DNA of 64,000 nucleotides from Paenibacillus_AR sp051594765 (GCF_051594765.1 NZ_JBPPGJ010000019.1:1-64000); one strand, 5' to 3'; counted from the first letter of the stretch, positions 31,838-41,107 are shown. Translations and numbers: made by a program. Notes: generated by a model from the sequence alone, not told the origin.

Positions 31838-33637
31838 ATGAAACTGTTCCGATCGATCACATCCAGCTTGCGTGCCAAGCTGCTGACCATGTTCATCATC
31901 CTGACATGCATGCCGCTGATTACGGTGGGCTTGATCTCCTATCAGAAGTCTTACCATACCGTGTTCAACACCAGCAAATCCCAGACCATGCTGCTTGCGG
32001 AGCAGCTTGCCCGTGACATCGACAGTCTCTTTACCGACACGAGGAAGCTCCTGGAGCTGGAGAAGAACCCCCAAGTGCTTCAATATCTATTCTCCCAGAA
32101 TGACACCTACGAGAACGCCAAGGATATTCTCCGCACCATGGACTCCTACCGGCAGACTTACCAATACGACAGCGTACTGAACGTCACCATGATCAATATG
32201 TACGGGCGCGGCATCAGTGAGCGGAAGGGCGTCTTCCAGGTCAGCATTCCATTGATCTCCGGCGAGCCCTTCAAGGAATTGCTGCAGAATAAGGAAACCG
32301 TGATGAACATTCCCTCCTCCGACCCGAAGGCCCTGCCTCCGCTCGACGGCTCCGATTATCAAGGGCGCAGCGTCATCTCCATCCTATCCACCATCAAACA
32401 GCGGGTCACCCATGAAGTGATCGGCTATATCATCATCGACCTGGACGACAGCATCGTAAGAAGGTTCTGCGATACGAATACCATCGGGAAGAACGGATTT
32501 TTCTACGTGGCGGATGAAAGCGGGGCTCCCATCCTGATCCCCACGAGACTGAACGGCACGGAGATCAAATGGCCCCGTCATGAGACCTTGTCCCTCATCC
32601 TTCGGGGCCCTGATAAGCACATCGTCGACAAGTCCGAGGGCAAGCCGAAGTTTATCTTCGCAAGCCCGTCCAAGACGACCGGCTGGAGTATCGTTGGGCT
32701 GGTCCCGCTCCAGGAGATCGTCTGGGAAGCCCAGTCGATCCGGCAGCTGATTGTGGTCAGCGTCGTCCTGAGCATCATCTTCGCCCTGACGCTGCATTAT
32801 ATCTTGACCAAGCGCCTTACGCTCCCCCTCCATATTCTGAAGAAGAAGATGCAGCTTGCGGCGTCGGGCTTCCTGGAGGCCAAGGTGATGCCCGTCGGCA
32901 ACGATGAGATTACGGATCTGGGCAACAGCTTCAACACGATGATCGATAAGATCCGCATGCTTCTGGATCAATGCGTTCAGGAGCAGCATGAGCTGAAGAA
33001 GGCGGAGCTCCGCGCGCTTCAAGCCCAGATCAATCCTCACTTCTTGTATAATACCCTGGATTCGATCCTATGGCTGGCGGAGGCGGGGAAGAAGGAGCAG
33101 GTGGTCCAGGTGGTGCTGGCCCTGTCCCGCTTCTTCCGGATCGGGCTGAGCAAGGGCAGAGACTGGATCACCATAGAGAAGGAAGTCGAACACCTGCAGA
33201 GCTATCTCATCATTCAGCAGACCCGGTACCGGGACATCCTGGACTACGAAATATGCGTCGATCCCGGCATCCACCCGCTCCCCATCCTGAAGATGATTCT
33301 TCAGCCCATCGTGGAGAACGCTCTGTATCACGGGTTGAAGAACAAGCGTGGCAAGGGGCGGATCCGGATCAGCGGCCACACTGCCGGGAATAAGGATATC
33401 CTGTTCCGGGTCGAGGATAACGGGATCGGGATCTCGGAAGCCCGGCTGCATAAGCTGCTCGAAGAGCTTCAGAATATGCAGATTCCGGAATCCACCGGCC
33501 AAGAAGTGTCCGGGGGCTTCGGGCTGCATAATGTCCACCAGCGGCTTCGCTTGTTTTACGGCGAGTCCTACGGAGTGCAAGTGGAGAGTGTGGAATCGGA
33601 GGGGACGACCGTAACCCTTCGAATACCGATGAGATAG
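31838..33637 (+). CDS. YesM-family sensor histidine kinase
   Basis: A 599-aa membrane kinase. TM1 is at about 15-33, a Cache-like extracellular domain at about 40-295 (SVISILSTI, KNGFFYVADESGAPI), TM2 at about 302-322, HAMP at about 325-378, and a His_kinase domain with QINPHFLYNTLDS (His401) then HATPase (VENALYHGLKNKRG, DNGIGI, GGFGLHNVHQRL). ATG 31838 was chosen because the preceding frame has no Shine-Dalgarno; GTGGGG is a weak one. It is followed immediately by its regulator and a binding protein, so it should sense a sugar outside the cell, perhaps through a binding protein. Confidence 0.9.
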   Translation: MKLFRSITSSLRAKLLTMFIILTCMPLITVGLISYQKSYHTVFNTSKSQTMLLAEQLARDIDSLFTDTRKLLELEKNPQVLQYLFSQNDTYENAKDILRTMDSYRQTYQYDSVLNVTMINMYGRGISERKGVFQVSIPLISGEPFKELLQNKETVMNIPSSDPKALPPLDGSDYQGRSVISILSTIKQRVTHEVIGYIIIDLDDSIVRRFCDTNTIGKNGFFYVADESGAPILIPTRLNGTEIKWPRHETLSLILRGPDKHIVDKSEGKPKFIFASPSKTTGWSIVGLVPLQEIVWEAQSIRQLIVVSVVLSIIFALTLHYILTKRLTLPLHILKKKMQLAASGFLEAKVMPVGNDEITDLGNSFNTMIDKIRMLLDQCVQEQHELKKAELRALQAQINPHFLYNTLDSILWLAEAGKKEQVVQVVLALSRFFRIGLSKGRDWITIEKEVEHLQSYLIIQQTRYRDILDYEICVDPGIHPLPILKMILQPIVENALYHGLKNKRGKGRIRISGHTAGNKDILFRVEDNGIGISEARLHKLLEELQNMQIPESTGQEVSGGFGLHNVHQRLRLFYGESYGVQVESVESEGTTVTLRIPMR

Positions 33638-33647
33638 GAGGATGCCA

Positions 33648-35252
33648 ATGAAGAAGGTGGTCTTGGTCGACGACGAGATCGTGTTCCGGGAAACCATTCG
33701 GGAATGCCTGGATTGGGACAAGGAAGGACTGATCTATTGCGGGGACGCCTCGGACGGCGAGGTGGCTCTTCCGATTCTGGAGCAGGTTCGGCCTGATATT
33801 CTCATCACGGATATCTCTATGCCTTTCATGAACGGGCTGGAGCTGTGCAATATTGTAACCAAGCGTTTCCCGGAGATGAAGATCATCATACTAAGCGGCC
33901 ATGGCGAGTTCGAATATGCCCGATCGGCCCTTCGCCTGGGCATCGACGAATACTGCCTGAAGCCCATCTCCTCCGCTGAGCTGACCCAGACGCTCCGGGA
34001 AGTAAGCGCCAAGATCGATCAGGAGCGGGAGGAGAAGAGCCGCATCGAGAAGCTGGAGCGCAGGGAGTCCGAGCACGTTCAGCTCTCCCGTCAGAAGCTG
34101 TTGAATGACCTGTGCAGCGGCTTCGTCACAACCCACGATGCGATTCAACTGAGCACGGGATTGCATTTGAATTTGGTGGCCTCCTTCTATACGGTCGTCA
34201 TCGCAGACTACCGCTCCGGCTCATCCGCGCTGCAGTCTAAGGAAGCTGCAGGCGGCTTGGCGGAACGCCTCTCCGCGATGCAGCGGGAGCCCTCGCAGCT
34301 GAGCTTTCAGCGCAGCAAGTCGGAAACGGTCTGGATCTTGAAGGCGGATTCTCTGGAGCAGCTGCAGAAGGAGCTTCAGCCCTTCAAGGATATGCAGCTG
34401 CTTCGGATGGAGGACGGGGATCCTACTCTGGCCGTCGGGATCGGCAGCGTCCAAGACCGCCTGCAGAACGTACATATCTCCTTCCTGGAGGCCGCTGAAG
34501 ACATGCACTGGCGCCGGCTCTCCCGCCAGAACAGCCATTCCTTGTGGGAGATCATGTCCGGAACGCTGGATGCATCGGTATTTCTGGACCGGGGAAGGTT
34601 TATCCAATTTCTGAAGATCGGAACGATGAACCAGCTGGATTCCTTTATTCCGGAGTATGCCGCCGTGCTGAAGGATATCAACTGGAAGAATTCCCCCATC
34701 GGGTACTACATCCTGAACGACTTGACCTTGGAAGTATTCCGCTCCGCGAAGAATATGTACCGCAGGCTGTCGGATTCGGAGGAGGTCTTGGGACAGCTGC
34801 AGCTGGTGATCGGCAGCATCCGAGCATGGGAAGACGTCTGCGCCTATCTCAGGAGGCTGACGGAGCAGTTCTGGTCTTGGCGTTCCCGGATCGACAAGTA
34901 CAGCGATATGCTCCTGAAGGTTAAGGAGTTCATCCGCACTCATTACCATCAGGACGATGTCTCCCTGCAGGATGCGGCGGATCACGCGGGAGTCAGCCCC
35001 AGTCACCTGAGCAAGGTATTCAGCCAGGAGACCGGACAGACCTTCATTGAATATGTCACCCAGGTCCGGATCCGCAAGGCGATGGAGCTCCTCCAGACCA
35101 CATCGGCCAAGTCCTATGAGATCGCATTCCAGGTGGGCTACTGCGATCCCCACTACTTTTCCAACTTGTTCAAGAGGATGACCGGGATGACGACCAAGGA
35201 GTTCAGGAAGAGCGGACTTCCGTTGGAAAGCTTGGCAGAGGAGGGGGCCTGA
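33648..35252 (+). CDS. YesN-family response regulator (receiver-AraC)
   Basis: A 534-aa protein. The receiver has KKVVLVDDEIVF and phospho-Asp55 in ILITDISMPFMNG. The central region is a long helical domain of about 250 residues. The C-terminal AraC domain (about 430-534) has DDVSLQDAADHAGVSPSHLSKVFSQETG and AYEIAFQVGYCDPHYFSNLFKRMTGMTTKEF. ATG 33648 has AGGAGG 6 nt upstream; ATG 33642 is less likely. Coupled to the kinase (gap 10 nt) and to the downstream binding protein. Natural targets are the divergent SBP gene and the YtfQRT/YjfF cluster. Confidence 0.92.
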   Translation: MKKVVLVDDEIVFRETIRECLDWDKEGLIYCGDASDGEVALPILEQVRPDILITDISMPFMNGLELCNIVTKRFPEMKIIILSGHGEFEYARSALRLGIDEYCLKPISSAELTQTLREVSAKIDQEREEKSRIEKLERRESEHVQLSRQKLLNDLCSGFVTTHDAIQLSTGLHLNLVASFYTVVIADYRSGSSALQSKEAAGGLAERLSAMQREPSQLSFQRSKSETVWILKADSLEQLQKELQPFKDMQLLRMEDGDPTLAVGIGSVQDRLQNVHISFLEAAEDMHWRRLSRQNSHSLWEIMSGTLDASVFLDRGRFIQFLKIGTMNQLDSFIPEYAAVLKDINWKNSPIGYYILNDLTLEVFRSAKNMYRRLSDSEEVLGQLQLVIGSIRAWEDVCAYLRRLTEQFWSWRSRIDKYSDMLLKVKEFIRTHYHQDDVSLQDAADHAGVSPSHLSKVFSQETGQTFIEYVTQVRIRKAMELLQTTSAKSYEIAFQVGYCDPHYFSNLFKRMTGMTTKEFRKSGLPLESLAEEGA

Positions 35253-35255
35253 CCC

Positions 35256-36233
35256 ATGCGTCTCCGCTCCTTCCCCCTGATGGTTCTGATGCTCGCCCTC
35301 CTGATTGTTATAGCCGGGTGCCGAAGCACCGCGCCGCCCGCAGCTCCGTCCAAGGGCATCGAAGACGCCGCAGCAGCCAAAGACCGCGATACTGACCCGT
35401 CCGATTCTTACACCTTCGGCATCCTCTATCCGATGGCCAATCCGTTCTACGAGAACATTACCGAGCAGATGGAGGAATACGCCAAGAAGTTCCACGTCAA
35501 GCTCATCGTCAAAGCGCCGGCGGAGCTGAATCTGGAGCAGCAGGTCCTGATGATGGAGAATATGATCCGGCAGAGGGTGTCCGCCATCGCCATCAGTCCC
35601 ATTGACCCCGTCGCACTAACTCCTCTCGTGGAAAAGGCCGTCCGGCAGGGGATTCCCGTCATCTGCTTCGAATCCGACATTCTGGACAGCCGGAGATCGG
35701 TCTATATCGGCTCGGACCACAGGCAGGAGGGGGAGCTGATGGGAGAGCTTCTCAACCGCCAATTGAAGGGCAAGGGAATGATCATGGTGCAAGGCGGACT
35801 ATCCGGTCTATCCCGGGAACAGCTCCGTCTGGACGGATTGCTGCAATATCTGAAGCGGAATACCGGCATTCAGGTTCTGGAGGTCCGGTATCATGAAGGC
35901 CGCAGCGAGCAGGCACTGGCGAATCTGGAGCGGATGATCGACGATCATCCGCACTTCGATGCCTTGGTCTCCATGGACTTGATCTCCAGCTCCACCTCCA
36001 TTCTGGTATGGAAGGCGCTGGGGCTGAAGCGGCTGGCACTGGCCTTCGGCATGTCTCCCGAGGTTCAAGGCGCCTTGTCGAACGGCCAGGTGAATGCGGT
36101 CATATCGGAGAACGAACACCTTCTCGGCAGCCGGATCATCGCCAGTCTGATGGATGCCTCATCGGGAAATCCCATCTCCTCTTGGATCGATACGGGATTC
36201 CGGGAAGTGACGCCGCTGAGCCGGACACCGTAA
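35256..36233 (+). CDS. sugar-binding lipoprotein associated with the YesMN pair
   Basis: A 325-aa lipoprotein (lipobox IAGC, Cys22) with a Peripla_BP_4 domain: FGILYPMANPFYENITEQMEEYAKK, AIAISPIDPVALTPLVEKA, YIGSDHRQEGELMG. It is more diverged than the other two binding proteins and lacks their NDDMALGAI segment. It starts 3 nt after the regulator stop, so it belongs to the sensing operon. It probably presents ligand to the YesM sensor, a known layout for sugar-sensing kinases, rather than feeding a transporter. A terminator follows. Confidence 0.87.
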   Translation: MRLRSFPLMVLMLALLIVIAGCRSTAPPAAPSKGIEDAAAAKDRDTDPSDSYTFGILYPMANPFYENITEQMEEYAKKFHVKLIVKAPAELNLEQQVLMMENMIRQRVSAIAISPIDPVALTPLVEKAVRQGIPVICFESDILDSRRSVYIGSDHRQEGELMGELLNRQLKGKGMIMVQGGLSGLSREQLRLDGLLQYLKRNTGIQVLEVRYHEGRSEQALANLERMIDDHPHFDALVSMDLISSSTSILVWKALGLKRLALAFGMSPEVQGALSNGQVNAVISENEHLLGSRIIASLMDASSGNPISSWIDTGFREVTPLSRTP

Positions 36234-36248
36234 GCCTTATGCGATAGA

Positions 36249-36288
36249 AGAAGGAGATACCGGGATTACACCGCCGGTATCTCCTTCT
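36249..36288. terminator. strong terminator between the sensing operon and yjfF
   Basis: A 15-bp perfect stem AGAAGGAGATACCGG/CCGGTATCTCCTTCT with a 10-nt loop, between convergent genes. Confidence 0.85.
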
Positions 36289-36293
36289 ATTCG

Positions 36294-37256
36294 TTATGCC
36301 CGATTCGTCCAGCTTCTCTCACTTAGAATCTTTTGCAGCAGGATAAAGAGGAACAGCAGGGCGCCGATCACGATCTTGGTCCACCAGGAGCTGAGCGTGC
36401 CCTCGAAGCTGATGATGGTTTGGATCACCCCTTGAATCATGACGCCGAAGAAGGTTCCGGCAATGGTTCCCACCCCGCCGGTCAAGAGTGTGCCGCCGAT
36501 CACCACCGCAGCGATGGCATCCAGCTCCATTCCCATGGCGTGCAGCCCGTAGCCCGATAGCATATAGAAGGTGAAGACGATGCCCGCCAGCGCAGAGCAG
36601 CATCCGCTGAACATGTAGACCATCATCTTCGTTCTGCCTACGGGGAGACCCATCAGGAGGGCCGACTGCTCGCTGCCTCCCAGGGCATAGGTATTTCGCC
36701 CGAACCGGGTATAACGTGCCAGATAGATGCCCACCCCCACGACGGCCAGGGCGATCAACACGCTGACCGAGATGAAGTCTCCGCCGGGAAACCGGATCTT
36801 GGTCTGGGCCATGCTGGTGTAGAAGCCGTTGTCAATGGTGATCGTGTTGATGCTGATGACATAGCAGAGTCCCCGGGCCAGGAACATGCCGGCTAGCGTC
36901 ACGATGAAGGGCTGGATCTGGAAGATATGAATGATGGCCCCCATCCCCCATCCGAAGGCGGCCCCCAAGGCCAAGACCAATGGAATCACCACCACCGGCG
37001 ACCAGCCCGATTGCAGCAGGGATGCTGAAATCATGGTCGTCAGTGCGATCATGGAGCCTACGGACAAATCGATTCCACCGGAGACAATAACGAACGTCAT
37101 GCCGACGGCCACAATGAGGAGGAAGGCATTATCGATCAGCAGATTCATCAGGACCTGGGTGGAGAAAAAGCCCGTATAGCGAAAGGAGCCCGCTGCGAAT
37201 AACAGCACGAACAATCCTATGGTGACGAATATCGGGAAATTCTGTCTCTTAAGCAT
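36294..37256 (-). CDS. yjfF: ABC sugar permease, YjfF-like
   Basis: A 320-aa inner-membrane permease (BPD_transp_2) with about 9-10 helices. FVIVSGGIDLSVGSMIALTTM and GGTLLTGGVGTIAGTFFGVMIQG are hallmark segments of the ribose/galactofuranose permease family; AYALGGSEQSALLMGLPV is the EAA-like cytoplasmic loop. It overlaps the 3' end of ytfT by 8 bp, showing coupling. Together with YtfT it would form the heteromeric channel. Last gene of the importer operon. Confidence 0.9.
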   Translation of the reverse strand: MLKRQNFPIFVTIGLFVLLFAAGSFRYTGFFSTQVLMNLLIDNAFLLIVAVGMTFVIVSGGIDLSVGSMIALTTMISASLLQSGWSPVVVIPLVLALGAAFGWGMGAIIHIFQIQPFIVTLAGMFLARGLCYVISINTITIDNGFYTSMAQTKIRFPGGDFISVSVLIALAVVGVGIYLARYTRFGRNTYALGGSEQSALLMGLPVGRTKMMVYMFSGCCSALAGIVFTFYMLSGYGLHAMGMELDAIAAVVIGGTLLTGGVGTIAGTFFGVMIQGVIQTIISFEGTLSSWWTKIVIGALLFLFILLQKILSERSWTNRA

Positions 37257-38277
37257 GCGGCTTGAGCCCCCGTTCTGCCGGATAACGCCGGGTCTTCCAG
37301 CGGGCGATGATGGTGCTTCGGAAGGTTTCCGATTGGATGAGACATACGGCCAGGACGACGCAAGCCTTCACGACCAGCGTAATTTCCGGCGGCACCCCGA
37401 TCATATAGATGGTGGTCGTTAACGTTTGGATGATCAAGGCCCCGATCAAGGTGCCCGCCAAGGAGAAGCGCCCGCCGTTCAAGGAGGTTCCTCCGATGAC
37501 GACCGCCAGAATCGCGTCGAGCTCATACCATAATCCTGCGTTGTTGCCGTCGGCGCTGGATACGTTGGAGCTCAGGATCAAGCCCGCGATGCCGGCGCAC
37601 AGCCCGCAGAACATATAGACGGCCCAGAGCACGGTCTTGGACCGGATGCCGGCCAGACGGCTGGCCGTAGGCTTGCAGCCCACCGATTCGATGAACAGGC
37701 CAAGCGCGGTTTTTCGGGTGAGGAGGGCTGCAGCCGTGAAGACCATGATGACGATGAAGATGGAGAAGGGCAAGGTGGCCAACGTTCCGGCCCCGATGTA
37801 CTTGTACTCCCCATTCGACACCGTGATGATCTGCCCGTTCGTGATGAGCTGGGCCACCCCACGGCCGGCTACCATCAGGATCAAGGTGGCGATAATGGGC
37901 TGCATGCCGATCTGCGCCACGAGAAACCCATTCCATACCCCAAGCACCAAGGACAGCACCAGGGCAATGGCAACGGCCTTCAGCATCAACCCGAACGGGT
38001 CCTGCCCGTCTCCATGACTGATCGTCAGGCATGCCATCGCACCCGAGATCGCCACCACCGAGCCAACCGACAGATCAATGCCCGAGGTGGCGATGACCAG
38101 GGTCATTCCGATGGCCACGATGATCAGCGGCGAGCCGAAGTTCAGGATATCGATCAGGCTGCCGTACAGATGCCCGTCCTTCATCCGGATGGAGAAGAAA
38201 TCCGGCGAATACACCAGATTGAATAACAGCAATGCCCCCAGGACGACAAGCGGCCAGAATAATGGATGCTTCAGCAT
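37249..38277 (-). CDS. ytfT: ABC sugar permease, YtfT-like
   Basis: A 342-aa permease of the same family as YjfF. MTLVIATSGIDLSVGSVVAIS, NGFLVAQIGMQPIIATLILM, LFIESVGCKPTASRLAGIRS and GGTSLNGGRFSLAGTLIGALIIQTL are its conserved blocks. In E. coli, YtfT and YjfF pair in the galactofuranose importer. It lies 6 bp downstream of the ATPase gene. Confidence 0.9.
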   Translation of the reverse strand: MLKHPLFWPLVVLGALLLFNLVYSPDFFSIRMKDGHLYGSLIDILNFGSPLIIVAIGMTLVIATSGIDLSVGSVVAISGAMACLTISHGDGQDPFGLMLKAVAIALVLSLVLGVWNGFLVAQIGMQPIIATLILMVAGRGVAQLITNGQIITVSNGEYKYIGAGTLATLPFSIFIVIMVFTAAALLTRKTALGLFIESVGCKPTASRLAGIRSKTVLWAVYMFCGLCAGIAGLILSSNVSSADGNNAGLWYELDAILAVVIGGTSLNGGRFSLAGTLIGALIIQTLTTTIYMIGVPPEITLVVKACVVLAVCLIQSETFRSTIIARWKTRRYPAERGLKPHA

Positions 38278-38283
38278 TTCAAG

Positions 38284-39801
38284 TCAACCTCCCGCTATGG
38301 CCTTCATCACATTTTGCTGACTGATCTCATCGCCCGACATCTCCAGGATCATCCGGCGGTCCCGAAGAACCGCGATCTTATCGCTTACCCGAAGAACCTC
38401 TTCCAATTCGGAGGAGATGAACACGACGGACATTCCCTTCTCGGCCAGCGACATCACCAGCCTCTGAATCTCCGCCTTGGCGCCGATATCGATTCCCCGC
38501 GTCGGCTCGTCGAGGATGAGCAGCTTAGGCTCCGTCAGCAGCCAGCGGGCGAGCAGCACCTTCTGCTGATTTCCCCCGCTTAGGTTCTTAACCAAGTGCT
38601 CCGGATGGGGCGGATTAATATTCAAGGTTCGTATATATTCATCGGCGACCTCTTCTTGGCGCTTGCGGGAGATGGTCTTGAACCAGCCTTGGGAAGCCTG
38701 CAGCGCCAAGATGATGTTCTCCCGAACGGTCAGATCGTCGATGATGCCCTCCAGCTTACGGTTCTCCGAGCAAAAGGCGATGGCATGATCGATGGCCTGC
38801 CTGGGATTGTGGATAACGGCCTTGCGGCCGCCAATCTTGATCTCACCCGTGTCCGGCCGGTCCGCCGCAAACAGAAGCCGGGCCAGCTCCGTACGCCCGG
38901 AGCCCAACAGACCTGCTATCCCTACCACCTCACCCTTGCGGATGGTCAAGTCCACCGATTCGACGGAGCCCTTCTTGCCCAATCGGGACGCATCCAGAAG
39001 AACCTCCGGATGAACACTTCGTTCCGCATGGGTCTTCGGCAGCTCCTCCAGAAGATGGAGCTCCTTGCCGATCATCTTAGATACCAAATCTATGCGGGGC
39101 AGCTCCTTCGCCGGATGCTCCCCGATCAATTCTCCGTTGCGGAGAATGGTTATTCGATCCGAGATTTCATATACTTGGTCCAAAAAATGGGTGACAAACA
39201 GGATGGCCAGCCCCTCCGACTTCAACCGTGTCATCACGGAGAAGAGCTGGACGACCTCCCCCCGGTCCAAGCTGGAAGTCGGTTCATCCAGAATCAGCAC
39301 CTTGGCGGAGATGCTGACGGCCCTCGCAATCGCCACCAGCTGCTGAATAGCCACCGAGTAGTGATGGAGGGGCTGGGTGACATCGATCTCCAGATTCAGC
39401 CTCTTCTTCAGAAGCTGCTCCGCGTTGCGGTACATGTCCTTCCATAGGATGCGGCCGAATCTTCGGGGCTCCCTTCCGATATAGATATTCTCCGCCACGG
39501 ACAAATTGGGGCACAGATTCACCTCCTGGTAAACCGTACTGATACCCGCATTCTGGGCATCCTGCGGGCTCCCGATCTTGATGGCCCGCCCTTCCAACTC
39601 CACCGTCCCTTGATCGATGGAATACACCCCGGTCACCACCTTGATCAGGGTGGATTTGCCTGCTCCATTCTCCCCCATCAAGGCATGCACTTCTCCCGGA
39701 AACAGCCGGAAACTTACATCAGATAACGCTCGAACTCCCGGAAACTGCTTGTGGATTCCGGTCATCTGCAGCAATGGCCGCTCATCTGCCATCTCTTCCA
39801 C
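38284..39801 (-). CDS. ytfR: ABC sugar importer ATPase (two ATPase domains), YtfR-like
   Basis: A 505-aa cytosolic ATPase with two tandem ABC domains. Domain 1 (1-245): Walker A GENGAGKS and Walker B KVLILDEPTSSLD, but a degenerate signature (HHYSVAIQQL in place of LSGGQ), as in E. coli YtfR (HNYSVAQQQ). Domain 2 (255-505): degenerate Walker A GLLGSGRTEL, signature LSGGNQQKVLLAR, and Walker B LLILDEPTRGID. Such pairs energise ribose/arabinose/galactofuranose-type importers. Separated from the binding-protein gene by a stable hairpin. Confidence 0.93.
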   Translation of the reverse strand: MEEMADERPLLQMTGIHKQFPGVRALSDVSFRLFPGEVHALMGENGAGKSTLIKVVTGVYSIDQGTVELEGRAIKIGSPQDAQNAGISTVYQEVNLCPNLSVAENIYIGREPRRFGRILWKDMYRNAEQLLKKRLNLEIDVTQPLHHYSVAIQQLVAIARAVSISAKVLILDEPTSSLDRGEVVQLFSVMTRLKSEGLAILFVTHFLDQVYEISDRITILRNGELIGEHPAKELPRIDLVSKMIGKELHLLEELPKTHAERSVHPEVLLDASRLGKKGSVESVDLTIRKGEVVGIAGLLGSGRTELARLLFAADRPDTGEIKIGGRKAVIHNPRQAIDHAIAFCSENRKLEGIIDDLTVRENIILALQASQGWFKTISRKRQEEVADEYIRTLNINPPHPEHLVKNLSGGNQQKVLLARWLLTEPKLLILDEPTRGIDIGAKAEIQRLVMSLAEKGMSVVFISSELEEVLRVSDKIAVLRDRRMILEMSGDEISQQNVMKAIAGG

Positions 39802-39821
39802 TCCTCTCCATCCAAGGATAG

Positions 39822-39858
39822 GGGCCGTTCCACGCCTCGCTGCGGAATGGAACGGCCC
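39822..39858 (-). other. intercistronic hairpin between ytfQ and ytfR
   Basis: GGGCCGTTCCA/TGGAACGGCCC, 11-bp stem, 15-nt loop, without a transcript T run. It probably protects or partly terminates the abundant upstream mRNA, so that the binding protein is made in excess of the other subunits. Confidence 0.6.
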
Positions 39859-39893
39859 TTCCTTATGTCTCCTTGAAACCGTCCGAGATCGGA

Positions 39894-40949
39894 TCAGTAT
39901 TGGCGGTTAGGCAGCTCGCGCTTGGCATCTTCGGAGGTAAAGACGCCCTCCTTGGTTACAATACGCTTCGGCAGCTCCTTGCCGTCGAGCACATCCTTAA
40001 CGGCTTGCATCAGCTGCGGTCCGAGCAGCGGGTTACACTCGACGATAAAGTTGATTTTTCCTTCGCTGGCGGCGACAAAGCCGTCCTTCACGCCATCCAC
40101 GGAGATGATGGTGATGTCCTTGCCCGGCTTCAGGCCCGCGGCTTCGATGGCTTGAATGGCGCCCAGAGCCATATCGTCATTGTGCGCGTACAGCACATCG
40201 ATTTTCTTCTGGGCCTTCAGGAAGGCTTGCATGACTTCCTTGCCTTTGGCGCGGGTGAAGTCGCCGGTTTGGGAGGCGATGATCTTCAGGTTCGGATTGG
40301 ACTTGATCACTTCCTCGAAGCCGGCTTTGCGGTCATTGGCAGGCGCAGAGCCTGTGGTGCCCTGAAGCTCCACGATGTTCACCTGCTCCTTGGCATTCTT
40401 GAAGGTATCCACCGCCCATTTGCCTGCGCGGCGCCCTTCCTCCACGAAGTCCGATCCGATGAAGGTCTTATACAGCGAGGTATCCTTGGAATCTACGGCC
40501 CGGTCGGTCAGAATCACCGGAATGCCGGCGTCCTTCGCCTCCTTCAGCACGGTATCCCAACCGGACTCTACGACCGGAGAGAAGGCAATGATGTCCACCT
40601 TCTGTTGAATATAGGTGCGGATCGCCTTGATCTGGTTCTCCTGCTTCTGCTGCGCATCGGAGAATTTCAGCTCGAAGCCGACATCCTTGGCCGAGTCTTG
40701 GATCGACTTGGTGTTCGCCGTTCTCCATCCGCTCTCTGCCCCGACTTGGGCGAAGCCCAAGGTAATCTTCTTGCCTGCAGGCGCCGGTGCTTGGGTAGCC
40801 GCCGCTGCCGCTGCGGTTTGCGGTGGCGTGGATGCCGCCGGAGAAGCGGAGCTGCTCCCGGAGCCAGAGCTGCCGGAGCTTCCGCATGCGGCGGAGAATA
40901 GCATCATGACGGAAGCTAGAAGAAGGCCTGCCGTTTTCTTTGTTCCCAT
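39894..40949 (-). CDS. ytfQ: furanose-binding lipoprotein of an ABC importer, YtfQ-like
   Basis: A 351-aa lipoprotein (lipobox FSAAC) with a Gly/Ser/Ala/Thr linker and Peripla_BP_4 domain. LGFAQVGAESGWRTANTKS, AFSPVVESGWDTVLKEA, VELQGTTGSAPANDRKAGFEE, SQTGDFTRAKGKEVMQAFL and YAHNDDMALGAIQAIEAAGLKPG closely follow E. coli YtfQ, the galactofuranose-binding protein. ATG 40949 has GGGAGG 10 nt upstream. Next to a GH43/GH30 arabinoxylan locus, arabinofuranose is a plausible alternative ligand. It is the first gene of ytfQRT-yjfF. Confidence 0.92.
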   Translation of the reverse strand: MGTKKTAGLLLASVMMLFSAACGSSGSSGSGSSSASPAASTPPQTAAAAAATQAPAPAGKKITLGFAQVGAESGWRTANTKSIQDSAKDVGFELKFSDAQQKQENQIKAIRTYIQQKVDIIAFSPVVESGWDTVLKEAKDAGIPVILTDRAVDSKDTSLYKTFIGSDFVEEGRRAGKWAVDTFKNAKEQVNIVELQGTTGSAPANDRKAGFEEVIKSNPNLKIIASQTGDFTRAKGKEVMQAFLKAQKKIDVLYAHNDDMALGAIQAIEAAGLKPGKDITIISVDGVKDGFVAASEGKINFIVECNPLLGPQLMQAVKDVLDGKELPKRIVTKEGVFTSEDAKRELPNRQY

Positions 40950-40998
40950 CTCTTGAATTCCTCCCTTTTGGATCACCATCATTTGGTGTGGCTTCATT

Positions 40999-41012
40999 AT
41001 AAAACGCTTCCA
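40999..41012. promoter_or_regulatory. cre-like site upstream of ytfQ
   Basis: Minus-strand TGGAAGCGTTTTAT overlaps a TATAAT box (40996-41001); three mismatches to the CcpA consensus. Catabolite control is plausible but weakly supported. Confidence 0.35.
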
Positions 41013-41084
41013 AATCCAGGTATACGGAGTTTGATCTGCACAACTTATAAATTTCCGTCACATTCCGCAACAGAGAAAAAATTA

Positions 41085-41107
41085 GTTTGTTTTTTCATTC
41101 TGATCTT
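41085..41107 (-). promoter_or_regulatory. shared upstream motif, copy 2
   Basis: A 23-nt element 20/23 identical to 31720-31742 (GTTTGTTTTTT, then ATTC, then ATCTT in plus-strand reading). It lies 136 bp upstream of ytfQ. Candidate activator site, possibly for the YesN protein at 33648. Confidence 0.55.

Noticed and set aside
38284..39801. First ATPase domain as non-functional because LSGGQ is missing
   Set aside because: E. coli YtfR has the same kind of degenerate signature (HNYSVAQQQ), so this is normal for the family.
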